Assembly: GCF_900103425.1 (NCBI RefSeq)
Contig: NZ_FMXA01000007.1
Span: 36,087-100,086 of the forward strand
Source of the DNA: Dialister histaminiformans
GTDB lineage: Bacteria; Bacillota; Negativicutes; Veillonellales; Dialisteraceae
Reading direction: 5' to 3'
DNA: 64,000 bases
The notes beneath the pieces were generated by a model. That model was not told where the DNA came from, did no database searches, and worked only from the letters and a program-made list of their open reading frames with translations. Every line of letters begins with the position of its first letter. Within the stretch, counting starts at the first letter, position 1. The translations under genes were made by a program, and so were the position numbers. This document shows positions 15,477-21,877 of this stretch, piece after piece.

Positions 15477-15950
15477 ATGTGGGAAAAATCAAAAACTTTG
15501 TTAAAAATCATGGTCTTGACGTTTTGTCTGTCGTTATCCTTGCCGTGGTTGTCTTCTGCTGCGGATATGATTACTACCTCAGAAGCAGGACCTCGAACGA
15601 CTATCGTGATGTCAACCGAACAGTGGACAACGTTGAAACAAGAATTGACAGAGCAGACAATCGAGCTAAATCAGCTCAGACAGAAATTAAAAATGCTGAG
15701 GTCCACATCCGGAGAGCAGATAAAACTTCTCGAGAGCTTACAAAACGATCTGAGCAAAACACAAGAGAACTTGATGAGTGCCAACGTCTCGTTGACGGCA
15801 TGTCGAAACGAGCTGAAAGAATCCAGGGCATCATTGCAGACGTTGAAAAATCAAATCAAGACTCTGAAGCACAAACAAACCGTGACTCGTAGGCAGCGGG
15901 ATGTATGGGCAGCCTTATGCGGTTTGGTACTCGTGGCAAGTGTTCGGTAA
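15477..15950 (+). CDS. Possible spanin partner in frame A: signal peptide, coiled coil, C-terminal hydrophobic segment
   Basis: 157 residues from ATG 15477, RBS AAGGGGGC. N terminus MWEKSKTLLKIMVLTFCLSL to SSAA looks like a cleavable signal peptide (no lipobox Cys). Residues 50-135 form a heptad-rich coiled coil (LKQELTEQTIELNQLRQKLKML). The last 15 residues are hydrophobic (VWAALCGLVLVASVR). Signal plus coiled coil plus C-terminal hydrophobic end resembles unimolecular or outer-membrane spanins, which are needed in diderm hosts. It overlaps frame B over nearly its whole length; one or both may be translated. Confidence 0.5.
   Translation: MWEKSKTLLKIMVLTFCLSLSLPWLSSAADMITTSEAGPRTTIVMSTEQWTTLKQELTEQTIELNQLRQKLKMLRSTSGEQIKLLESLQNDLSKTQENLMSANVSLTACRNELKESRASLQTLKNQIKTLKHKQTVTRRQRDVWAALCGLVLVASVR
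15479..15892 (+). CDS. Possible inner-membrane spanin (i-spanin-like) in frame B, nested in frame A
   Basis: 137 residues from GTG 15479; its start shares bases with the ATG of frame A (ATGTG). One N-terminal transmembrane segment (LDVLSVVILAVVVFCCGYDYYL) is followed by a long charged coiled coil (VDNVETRIDRADNRAKSAQTE). That is the Rz/i-spanin layout: N-in membrane anchor and periplasmic rod. Position after holin and lysozyme supports a lysis role. Codon choice looks natural in both frames, so I cannot decide which is dominant. Confidence 0.6.
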   Translation: MGKIKNFVKNHGLDVLSVVILAVVVFCCGYDYYLRSRTSNDYRDVNRTVDNVETRIDRADNRAKSAQTEIKNAEVHIRRADKTSRELTKRSEQNTRELDECQRLVDGMSKRAERIQGIIADVEKSNQDSEAQTNRDS

Positions 15951-15986
15951 TTCCGAACAGTTCAGTTGTTCAATTAGTTGTTCAAT

Positions 15987-16009
15987 CATAATGGCAGCTG
16001 TAACCTCTG
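15987..16009 (+). repeat. 23-bp exact copy of tape-measure gene sequence (4685-4707)
   Basis: CATAATGGCAGCTGTAACCTCTG occurs identically at 4685-4707 inside the tape measure coding region (CATAATGGCAG…) and here in noncoding DNA downstream of the lysis genes, same orientation, about 11.3 kb apart. Flanks differ on both sides. Confidence 0.75.
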
Positions 16010-16048
16010 AATTTTTAGTTGTTTAATCAGTTGTTGTATAATAGGCTT

Positions 16049-16110
16049 AATTGAGGCGTGCATTTTGGGATACACGTCTGAGGGAGAGGCATTGTTCCTC
16101 TCCCTTTTTT
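16049..16110 (+). ncRNA. Candidate small RNA with intrinsic terminator
   Basis: A TATAAT box at 16037-16042 is followed by a short sequence folding into two hairpins: AGGCGTG (16054-16060) with CACGTCT (16073-16079), and AGGGAGAGG (16081-16089) with CCTCTCCCT (16097-16105) followed by a T run. The -35 is weak. It could be a 60-nt transcript, or just the terminator of the lysis operon. Confidence 0.4.
16081..16110 (+). terminator. Rho-independent terminator of the phage late operon
   Basis: Nine-base-pair stem AGGGAGAGG/CCTCTCCCT, 7-base loop, then six T. Strong and correctly oriented for transcription coming from the lysis genes. Confidence 0.8.
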
Positions 16111-16215
16111 CGTTTTCAAAAAACGCATATTTTGTAAATGAAGATTCCTTCGATTACAAAAATCGCATTTTTTATAATTGAACTTGTCGGGATTTCCGAC
16201 AGGTTAGATCACATA

Positions 16216-16257
16216 AAAAGAGAGCATGTACATAATGGAATGTACGTGCTCTCTTTT
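16216..16257. terminator. Long hairpin, possible bidirectional terminator
   Basis: 17-bp stem AAAAGAGAGCATGTACA/TGTACGTGCTCTCTTTT with one G-U pair and an 8-base loop; A run on one side and T run on the other. Separates phage DNA from rpsD. Confidence 0.65.
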
Positions 16258-16328
16258 CGTGTCAAAAATGGAAGTCGTCAAAAAATCGTCAAAAATAACT
16301 CAAAAAAAGCTGTAAAATCGTGCAAATA

Positions 16329-16372
16329 AAAAAGCAGTGCATACCGGATTTCTCCGATAAACACTGCTTTTT
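16329..16372 (-). terminator. rpsD terminator
   Basis: Eleven-base-pair stem CACTGCTTTTT/AAAAAGCAGTG enclosing a second small stem CGGA/TCCG; T-rich tail on the minus strand. It lies about 30 bases after the rpsD stop. Confidence 0.75.
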
Positions 16373-16404
16373 GTGTGTTCTTGCAAATCTGCGAAAACCT
16401 CGGG

Positions 16405-16998
16405 TTACTTGGAGTACAGTTCGACGATAAGAGTTTCGTTAACTTCATCCTTGTATGGAAGTTCTTCACGAAGCGGCATACGGGTCAGGGTTGCAGACCA
16501 GTTGTCGAAGCTCTTTTCAATGTATGGCAGATCAAATGTCTTCAGTTCCTGGAAGGACTGCTTGAACATTTCGTTTGCACGGTAGCCTTCACGCAGGGAG
16601 ATAACCTGGCCAGCCTTTACCGGGTAGGACGGGATATCTACGCGCTTGCCATCAACGTTAATCAGACCATGATTAACCATCTGGCGTGCCTGACGGATGG
16701 AACGAGCGAAGCCAGCACGGTATACCAGGTTGTCCAGTCTTGTTTCGAGGAGGACGAGCAGGTTGGTACCGAGGACGCCATTCATTCTTCTTGCTTTATC
16801 ATAATAGCGATAGAACTGTCTTTCGAGCAGGTTGTACATCGCCTTTACCTTCTGTTTTTCTGTGAGCTGAAGTCCGTATTCAGACATCTTCTTCTGACGG
16901 GTTTCAGCTGGCTGCCGTTTTAACGCTTTCGCATGACCATAAATGTTAAGGCCAAATCGTCTGCTTGTCTTAAAGCGGGGATTTCTGTTTGTTGCCAT
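16405..16998 (-). CDS. rpsD: 30S ribosomal protein S4
   Basis: 197 residues from ATG 16998 ([21 protein letters not shown]); an upstream ATG at 17010 lacks a properly spaced RBS, while AGAGGTG sits before 16998. The S4 N-terminal domain lacks the zinc cysteines (type without Zn). The S4 RNA-binding domain is visible around [42 protein letters not shown]4 nucleates 30S assembly. The gene stands alone rather than in the alpha operon, as in many Firmicutes, with its own promoter at 17053-17082 and terminator at 16329. The prophage is inserted at its 3' side. Confidence 0.97.
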   Translation of the reverse strand: MATNRNPRFKTSRRFGLNIYGHAKALKRQPAETRQKKMSEYGLQLTEKQKVKAMYNLLERQFYRYYDKARRMNGVLGTNLLVLLETRLDNLVYRAGFARSIRQARQMVNHGLINVDGKRVDIPSYPVKAGQVISLREGYRANEMFKQSFQELKTFDLPYIEKSFDNWSATLTRMPLREELPYKDEVNETLIVELYSK

Positions 16999-17052
16999 TG
17001 TGTAAGTCACCTCTTCTAAAAATTTACTATTCCGAATTGAAATAGCTTAATT

Positions 17053-17082
17053 ATTATACCTATAAGGGGAGCTTCTTGTCAA
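17053..17082 (-). promoter_or_regulatory. Promoter of rpsD
   Basis: Minus strand TTGACA (17077-17082) and TATAAT (17053-17058) separated by 18 bases, both perfect consensus for the housekeeping sigma factor. Start of transcription near 17046 gives a leader of about 50 bases. Confidence 0.85.
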
Positions 17083-17372
17083 CTGCTTTTCCCGGGAGAT
17101 GGCTGTACTTCTAAAAAAGCAGCATTGGCAGGAGAGATACCGCAGCATATGGGTTTTCGCGGCGCAATTATCAGGACAGCAAAACCGAATTTCTGATATA
17201 ATAATAGACTGTATTATGAATCCGTCAGGAAAATCATTGAACCATCTGCTGCCCGGCGGGCAGGTTGATAGAACGGCCATGAATATTATGGCATGTATAG
17301 TGTACAAGTATATATAGTATAATATAAAGTAATGCTATAAATAAAAATCCGGGAGACAGGAGGCTTGGAAAA
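17083..17372 (+). other. Intergenic region between rpsD and scpA
   Basis: No credible gene. Contains a TATAAT at about 17318 in an AT-rich tract (TATATATAGTATAATATAAA) that may be the -10 of the scpA operon; the -35 is poor. The scpA RBS GGAGACAGGAGG is near 17350. Confidence 0.4.
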
Positions 17373-18065
17373 ATGAATACGTATGAAATTTCCATTCCTG
17401 TATTTGAGGGGCCGATGGATCTCCTCATGTATCTCGTCAACAAGAACCGTATTGATATAAATGATATTCCTATTCATTTTATTACAGAACAGTATCTGGA
17501 CTATCTGAATCAGGCCGGTGAATTTAATCTTCCGCTGGGAAGTGAGTTCTTTGAAATGGCGGCCAACCTGCTGTATATAAAATCCAAGACTCTGCTGCCA
17601 CAGAGGCGGCAGGACGAAGAGGAGACGGAAAATCCTAAGGCGGAACTGGAACGTTCTCTGGAAGAATTCCGGCTTATGAAGGAAATCAAGAGCCGCATCA
17701 GTACTCTTATGGCTGAGGAACAACCTTATAGAACCAGGGAACCGGCAGAATTAAAGCAGGAAACCTTTAACGGCAAGATTCCACTGGCCAGACTGAATGC
17801 GGCCTTTCTTGCACTGTATGAAGAACTGGAACCGCCGCCTCAGCGCGTATTGGAAAAAGAGGAATATACACTGGATGAGGCGGTTCAGTCACTCCGGCAG
17901 GTACTTTCCACAAGGAAAAAAATGAGAGTCCATGTGTTCCTGGGGATGCAGCACACCAGACTCAGACTGGCTGTGTCGCTGGTAGCACTGCTGGAAATGA
18001 TACGCGTAGGACGGGTACTTCTGGAGGATACGGAAACAGGACTATATATCAAGGAGATTGCATGA
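17373..18065 (+). CDS. scpA: Segregation and condensation protein A
   Basis: 230 residues, ATG after GGAGACAGGAGGCTTGGAAAA. Starts MNTYEISIPVFEGPMDLLMYLVNKNRIDINDIPI, the ScpA/kleisin N terminus that binds the SMC neck, and ends with a winged-helix-like region (MRVHVFLGMQHTRLRLAVSLVALLEMIRVG). ScpA bridges SMC heads with ScpB in the condensin complex. It overlaps scpB by 4 bases (ATGA) and heads an operon of overlapping genes that extends to ispH. Confidence 0.95.
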   Translation: MNTYEISIPVFEGPMDLLMYLVNKNRIDINDIPIHFITEQYLDYLNQAGEFNLPLGSEFFEMAANLLYIKSKTLLPQRRQDEEETENPKAELERSLEEFRLMKEIKSRISTLMAEEQPYRTREPAELKQETFNGKIPLARLNAAFLALYEELEPPPQRVLEKEEYTLDEAVQSLRQVLSTRKKMRVHVFLGMQHTRLRLAVSLVALLEMIRVGRVLLEDTETGLYIKEIA

Positions 18066-18595
18066 GAGGAATAGAAAGAACAGCGGCTGCACTGGAAGCA
18101 TTTCTTTTTATTAAAGGAAATCCGGTGACCATGAAGGAAATGGAAGAAGCACTTCATGAAAATGAAGCGGCCGTGCGGGAAGCTTTGCACATACTGGCTG
18201 AAAAATACAGTAAATCCGATTCAGGGATAACCCTTCATGAATCGGGAGCTGGATGGGCACTGGCGACTAAAAAAGAATATGATGCATGGCTCACAGAGAC
18301 GACCGGGGAGCAGGATAGATTATCCTCTGCTGCGCTGGAAACTCTGGCTGTAGTGGCGGCCAGAGAACCGGTTACCCGGTCAGAGATAGAAAGAATCCGT
18401 GGCGTGTCCGCAGGAAGAGTGCTGGTAGTGCTCATGAACAAGGGGCTTATCGAAGAACGTGGACGGATGAATATACCTGGACGGCCCATATTATATGGAA
18501 CCACCAGATTGTTTTTAAAATGTACCGGACTTTCCGATATTAATGAATTAAGAAAGCAATGGAAGTCCCTGCCGCAGGAAGGAGTATTATTTTGA
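18062..18595 (+). CDS. scpB: Segregation and condensation protein B
   Basis: 177 residues. Two winged-helix domains typical of ScpB: EAFLFIKGNPVTMKEMEEAL at the N terminus and LETLAVVAAREPVTRSEIERIRGVSAGRVLVVLMNKGLIEERGRM in the second domain, followed by GRPILYGTT. It stabilises the SMC-ScpA complex as a homodimer. The start ATG overlaps the scpA stop and its stop overlaps the TTG start of rluB, so the three are translationally coupled. Confidence 0.95.
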   Translation: MRGIERTAAALEAFLFIKGNPVTMKEMEEALHENEAAVREALHILAEKYSKSDSGITLHESGAGWALATKKEYDAWLTETTGEQDRLSSAALETLAVVAAREPVTRSEIERIRGVSAGRVLVVLMNKGLIEERGRMNIPGRPILYGTTRLFLKCTGLSDINELRKQWKSLPQEGVLF

Positions 18596-19317
18596 AAGAA
18601 AGACTGCAGAAAATCATCAGTCATGCGGGTATCTGCTCCCGGAGAAAGGCAGAAGAACTGATAAAAGGCGGAAAGGTCACAGTGAACGGGGTACGTGTTA
18701 CCGAACTGGGCAGTGAAGCAGATGTAAGAAAAGATAAGATTGTCGTGCTGGGAGAACCGATTCGACCGGAACGCCTTCGTTATTTTCTGCTCAATAAACC
18801 GGACCGTGTCATTACCAGCGTATCGGATCCACAGGGAAGACGTACAGTGATGCAGTATTTCCCTTCTGTACAGGAACGGATTTTCCCAGTAGGACGTCTG
18901 GATTACCATTCGGAAGGGTTGCTTATCATGACAAATGATGGGGAACTGGATAATATCCTTACCCATCCAAGCCATCAGGTTCAGAAAGTGTATGATGTCA
19001 CGGTGCGCGGAAAGTTTTCTGATGCCCTGGCAGCTAAGATGAGCAAAGGGGTAAAACTGAAAGATGGAACCAGAACGGCCCCCTGCGAAGTGGAAGTCCT
19101 TTCATATGAAAAGGATAGAAACCGTACCCACATCCGCATGACACTTCATGAAGGGAAAAACAGGGAAATCCGCCGCATGATGGAAGCATTCCATTATCCG
19201 GTGTTTAAATTGGAACGGATTCAGTATAGTTTCCTGACATTGGACGGAGTGGCAAGGGGAGAATCCCGCCGTCTTACCCATGAGGAGGTAAAGAAGCTCT
19301 ATGAACTCCACGGCTAA
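18592..19317 (+). CDS. rluB: 23S rRNA pseudouridine synthase, RluB/RsuA family
   Basis: 241 residues from TTG 18592, which shares bases with the scpB stop (TTGA) and has AAGGAG 8 bases upstream; a further upstream ATG is in scpB and has no RBS. Domain order: S4 RNA-binding (LQKIISHAGICSRRKAEELIKGGKVTVNG), then the catalytic domain with FPVGRLDYHSEGLLIMTNDGEL containing the catalytic Asp, and the C-terminal GKNREIRRMMEAFHYPVFKLERIQY motif. Makes a pseudouridine in large-subunit rRNA; the exact position is inferred. Next gene overlaps by 17 bases. Confidence 0.9.
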   Translation: MKERLQKIISHAGICSRRKAEELIKGGKVTVNGVRVTELGSEADVRKDKIVVLGEPIRPERLRYFLLNKPDRVITSVSDPQGRRTVMQYFPSVQERIFPVGRLDYHSEGLLIMTNDGELDNILTHPSHQVQKVYDVTVRGKFSDALAAKMSKGVKLKDGTRTAPCEVEVLSYEKDRNRTHIRMTLHEGKNREIRRMMEAFHYPVFKLERIQYSFLTLDGVARGESRRLTHEEVKKLYELHG

Positions 19318-20557
19318 AACTATTGCGGTTGTCGGAGGCGGTGTTGCCGGCCTTCTGGCTTCCATTACGGCGGCATCCCGGGGAGCCCATGTCATCCTCT
19401 TTGAAAAGATGGATCGGGTGGGTCTGAAGATGGGGATTACCGGAAAGGGCAGATGCAACCTGACCAACGCTCGGCCGATTGATGAATTTATCGGCATGAC
19501 ACCTGGAAACGGCAAGTTCCTTTACAGCGTATACAACCGGTTTGACAACGAAAAATTACTGGATCTGTTTCACACCTGGGGACTCAAAACCGTAGTGCAG
19601 CGCGGGGGAAGGGTGTTCCCTGCCAGTGAGGACGCGCAGGAAGTCCGCCATCTGTTTATGAGAAAGCTGAAAGAATACCGGGTGGATGTACATCTGAAAG
19701 AACCGGTACAGCACATACTCTCCCGGGATGAAGCGGTCTGTGCGGTAGTGACAGAACGGAATACCTATGCGGTGGATGCGGTTATTCTGTGTACCGGGGG
19801 TAAATCGTATCCCCGTACAGGATCTACCGGAGATGGATATACCTTGGCGCGTGAACTGGGACACAAGGTCACAACCCTGCGGCCGGTACTCATTCCTTTT
19901 GTTACGGAAGAATCCTGGTGCCGTGAACTTCAGGGACTTTCTCTGCGCAATGTCAATCTGTCAGTATCTACCGGAGGACGACGCAAGGCGGAAGCCATGG
20001 GGGAAATGATGTTTACCCATTTCGGTATTACAGGACCTATAGTGCTTTCTCTGAGTGACAGCGTTTCCCTGTGGCTCTCCCGGGGATATGCTGTGACAGC
20101 GGAACTGGATATGAAACCGGCGCTGGATCAGGAAAAACTGGATCGCCGGGTTCTTCGTGATTTGGAAAAGTATCATCTTAAGCAGATGGCCGGCGCATTG
20201 CAGGATTTACTTCCTCACCGTATGGTGGATGTCGTCCTGTCTCTGGCGGGCATTCCCAGAGATCTGCCGGTGGCTGAACTAACTAAAGGGCAGCGGCAGA
20301 GTCTGGTATATACGTTAAAACATATGAAACTTACCATTTCCGGGACACGTCCTATCGAAGAGGCCATTGTTACCGGAGGCGGTATATCGGTGAAGGAAAT
20401 CAACTCCAGCACTATGGAATCTAAGATATGCAGGAATCTTTATTTTGCCGGAGAAGTGATGGACATACATGCGTTTACCGGCGGATATAATCTGCAGGCG
20501 GCATTCTCTACCGGATATACAGCCGCAGTTTCAGCAACAGGGGGAGATAAGGAATGA
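19301..20557 (+). CDS. HI0933/BaiN-family FAD-dependent oxidoreductase
   Basis: 418 residues. N-terminal Rossmann fingerprint TIAVVGGGVAGLLASITAASRGAHVILFE binds FAD; then KMGITGKGRCNLTN, the signature of the HI0933 (YhiN/BaiN) flavoprotein family, and ILCTGGKSYPRTGSTGDGY. C-terminal GGGISVKEINSSTMESK and LYFAGEVMDIHAFTGGYNLQAAFSTGYTA complete the fold. The physiological substrate of most members is unknown. Its presence between rluB and cmk is common in Firmicutes. Overlaps neighbours on both sides. Confidence 0.88.
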   Translation: MNSTAKTIAVVGGGVAGLLASITAASRGAHVILFEKMDRVGLKMGITGKGRCNLTNARPIDEFIGMTPGNGKFLYSVYNRFDNEKLLDLFHTWGLKTVVQRGGRVFPASEDAQEVRHLFMRKLKEYRVDVHLKEPVQHILSRDEAVCAVVTERNTYAVDAVILCTGGKSYPRTGSTGDGYTLARELGHKVTTLRPVLIPFVTEESWCRELQGLSLRNVNLSVSTGGRRKAEAMGEMMFTHFGITGPIVLSLSDSVSLWLSRGYAVTAELDMKPALDQEKLDRRVLRDLEKYHLKQMAGALQDLLPHRMVDVVLSLAGIPRDLPVAELTKGQRQSLVYTLKHMKLTISGTRPIEEAIVTGGGISVKEINSSTMESKICRNLYFAGEVMDIHAFTGGYNLQAAFSTGYTAAVSATGGDKE

Positions 20558-21231
20558 AAAAACTGGCAATAGCGATTGATGGGCCGGCCGGCGCTGGCAA
20601 GAGCAGCGTTTCCAAATTGTTGGCTAAGGCATTAGGGTATACCTATCTGGATACCGGAGCTATGTATCGCGCGGTAACCTATGAAGTCATGAAAAAAGGA
20701 CTCACCGACAAGGGGGAGATTGCACACATGGCGGAAGGGCTCAACATGGAAGTGGCCCCTGGTGAAGAAAGTATGCATGTGCTGATTGACGGAGAGGACA
20801 TCACCGCCTGTCTGCGTACGCCGGAAGTCTCGGCCAGAGTCTCTGAAATCGCGGCTATAGGCGGAGTCAGAACAGCTATGGTGACACTGCAGAGAAAGAT
20901 TGCGTGCAAAGGCGGCATAATCCTGGATGGACGGGATATTGGTACAGTGGTCCTACCGGATGCGGATCTGAAGATTTTCCTGACCGCGTCGGTAAAGAAG
21001 AGGGCTGAACGACGTTTTGAAGAATTCCGTAGCAAATATCCGGATATAAGGCTGGATGAAGTGGAAAAGGAAATTGAAACCAGAGACTGGAAAGACAGTC
21101 ACCGGGAAGTATCACCACTCAGACCGGCGGAAGACGCGGTTCTGGTAGATAACAGTGATATCACACTGGAAGAAACGGCACAGCTTCTTATGGGTATGGC
21201 GGAAAAGAAGGAAAACGGTAATGGGAAGTAA
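20554..21231 (+). CDS. cmk: Cytidylate kinase
   Basis: 225 residues, start overlaps the previous stop (ATGA). P-loop IDGPAGAGKSSVSKLLAKALGYTYLDTGAMYRAVTYE is the Cmk signature; RDIGTVVLPDADLKIFLTASVKKRAERR contains the LID arginines. Phosphorylates CMP and dCMP to diphosphates with ATP. In the same operon as plsC and ispH/S1, an arrangement frequently seen in Firmicutes (cmk-plsC-ispH-rpsA). Confidence 0.96.
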   Translation: MKKLAIAIDGPAGAGKSSVSKLLAKALGYTYLDTGAMYRAVTYEVMKKGLTDKGEIAHMAEGLNMEVAPGEESMHVLIDGEDITACLRTPEVSARVSEIAAIGGVRTAMVTLQRKIACKGGIILDGRDIGTVVLPDADLKIFLTASVKKRAERRFEEFRSKYPDIRLDEVEKEIETRDWKDSHREVSPLRPAEDAVLVDNSDITLEETAQLLMGMAEKKENGNGK

Positions 21232-21853
21232 AAAGAATACACATACGATTCTGTATCCGATCGTGCGCAGTGTGTTAAATGTTATTTTCTATAAGGGGTT
21301 CAAACTGCATGTGGAAGGGCAGGAGAATATACCGGCCACCGGTGCCATCATTGCGGCACCAAACCATAAGAGTGACTGGGATCCGCCACTGGTGGGAATC
21401 GCGTTTCCCAACCGGGTCATCCATTACATGGCCAAAGAGGAACTGTTTAAAAATCCTGTGTTCGCATGGATTTTGAGACTGTTCGGCACATTTCCTGTTA
21501 AGCGTGGTGCGGTAGATACCGGCGCCATTATGCGCGCTGTGCGTGAACTGAAGCAGGGAAATATACTTGGAATCTTCCCGGAAGGCACAAGAATAAGGAA
21601 AGATGGGCTGGGCAGGTTCCATTCCGGGATGGCATCCATTGCCATGATGGCCGGAGTGGATATTCTGCCGATTGCCGTCCTGAATTCCAGGGAGCTTCCA
21701 CATACCACGGAACCTCCGGCGGTCCTGATCGGCCGGCCAATCCATGTAAAGAAACAGAAGCCGGACAAGGCCTCCATTGAGGCAATCAATCAGCAGGTGC
21801 GGGCAGCTATTGAGCAGATGGCAGAGGAATATCGGAACCGGCAGAAAAACTGA
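21221..21853 (+). CDS. plsC: 1-acylglycerol-3-phosphate O-acyltransferase
   Basis: 210 residues from ATG 21221, overlapping the end of cmk. An in-frame upstream start at 21155 would lie deep in cmk and is rejected. Acyltransferase motif I appears as APNHKSDWDPP (NHxxxxD), motif III as GIFPEGTRIRKDG and a C-terminal PPAVLIGRPI. A hydrophobic N-terminal stretch (ILYPIVRSVLNVIFY) anchors it at the membrane. Adds the second acyl chain in phosphatidic acid synthesis, downstream of the PlsY step encoded at 25341. Confidence 0.93.
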   Translation: MGSKKNTHTILYPIVRSVLNVIFYKGFKLHVEGQENIPATGAIIAAPNHKSDWDPPLVGIAFPNRVIHYMAKEELFKNPVFAWILRLFGTFPVKRGAVDTGAIMRAVRELKQGNILGIFPEGTRIRKDGLGRFHSGMASIAMMAGVDILPIAVLNSRELPHTTEPPAVLIGRPIHVKKQKPDKASIEAINQQVRAAIEQMAEEYRNRQKN

Positions 21854-21877
21854 AATTGATGAAAGGTTACTTAGTAT

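Larger units (their letters stand above)
15951..16404 (+). other. Prophage right end to host junction, no protein gene
   Basis: AT-rich stretch with repeated AGTTGTT words (15963-16036), an exact 23-bp copy of tape-measure DNA (15987-16009), a candidate small RNA (16049-16110), a long hairpin (16216-16257), three GTCAAAAA words (16260-16298) and the rpsD terminator. The prophage attachment site is probably here, but without the left end I cannot define it. A 63-codon frame at 16138 spans the hairpin and is not credible. Confidence 0.6.

Noticed and set aside
16138..16329. 63-codon frame at the prophage end
   Set aside because: Runs through a long hairpin and a poly-A tract and has no RBS.
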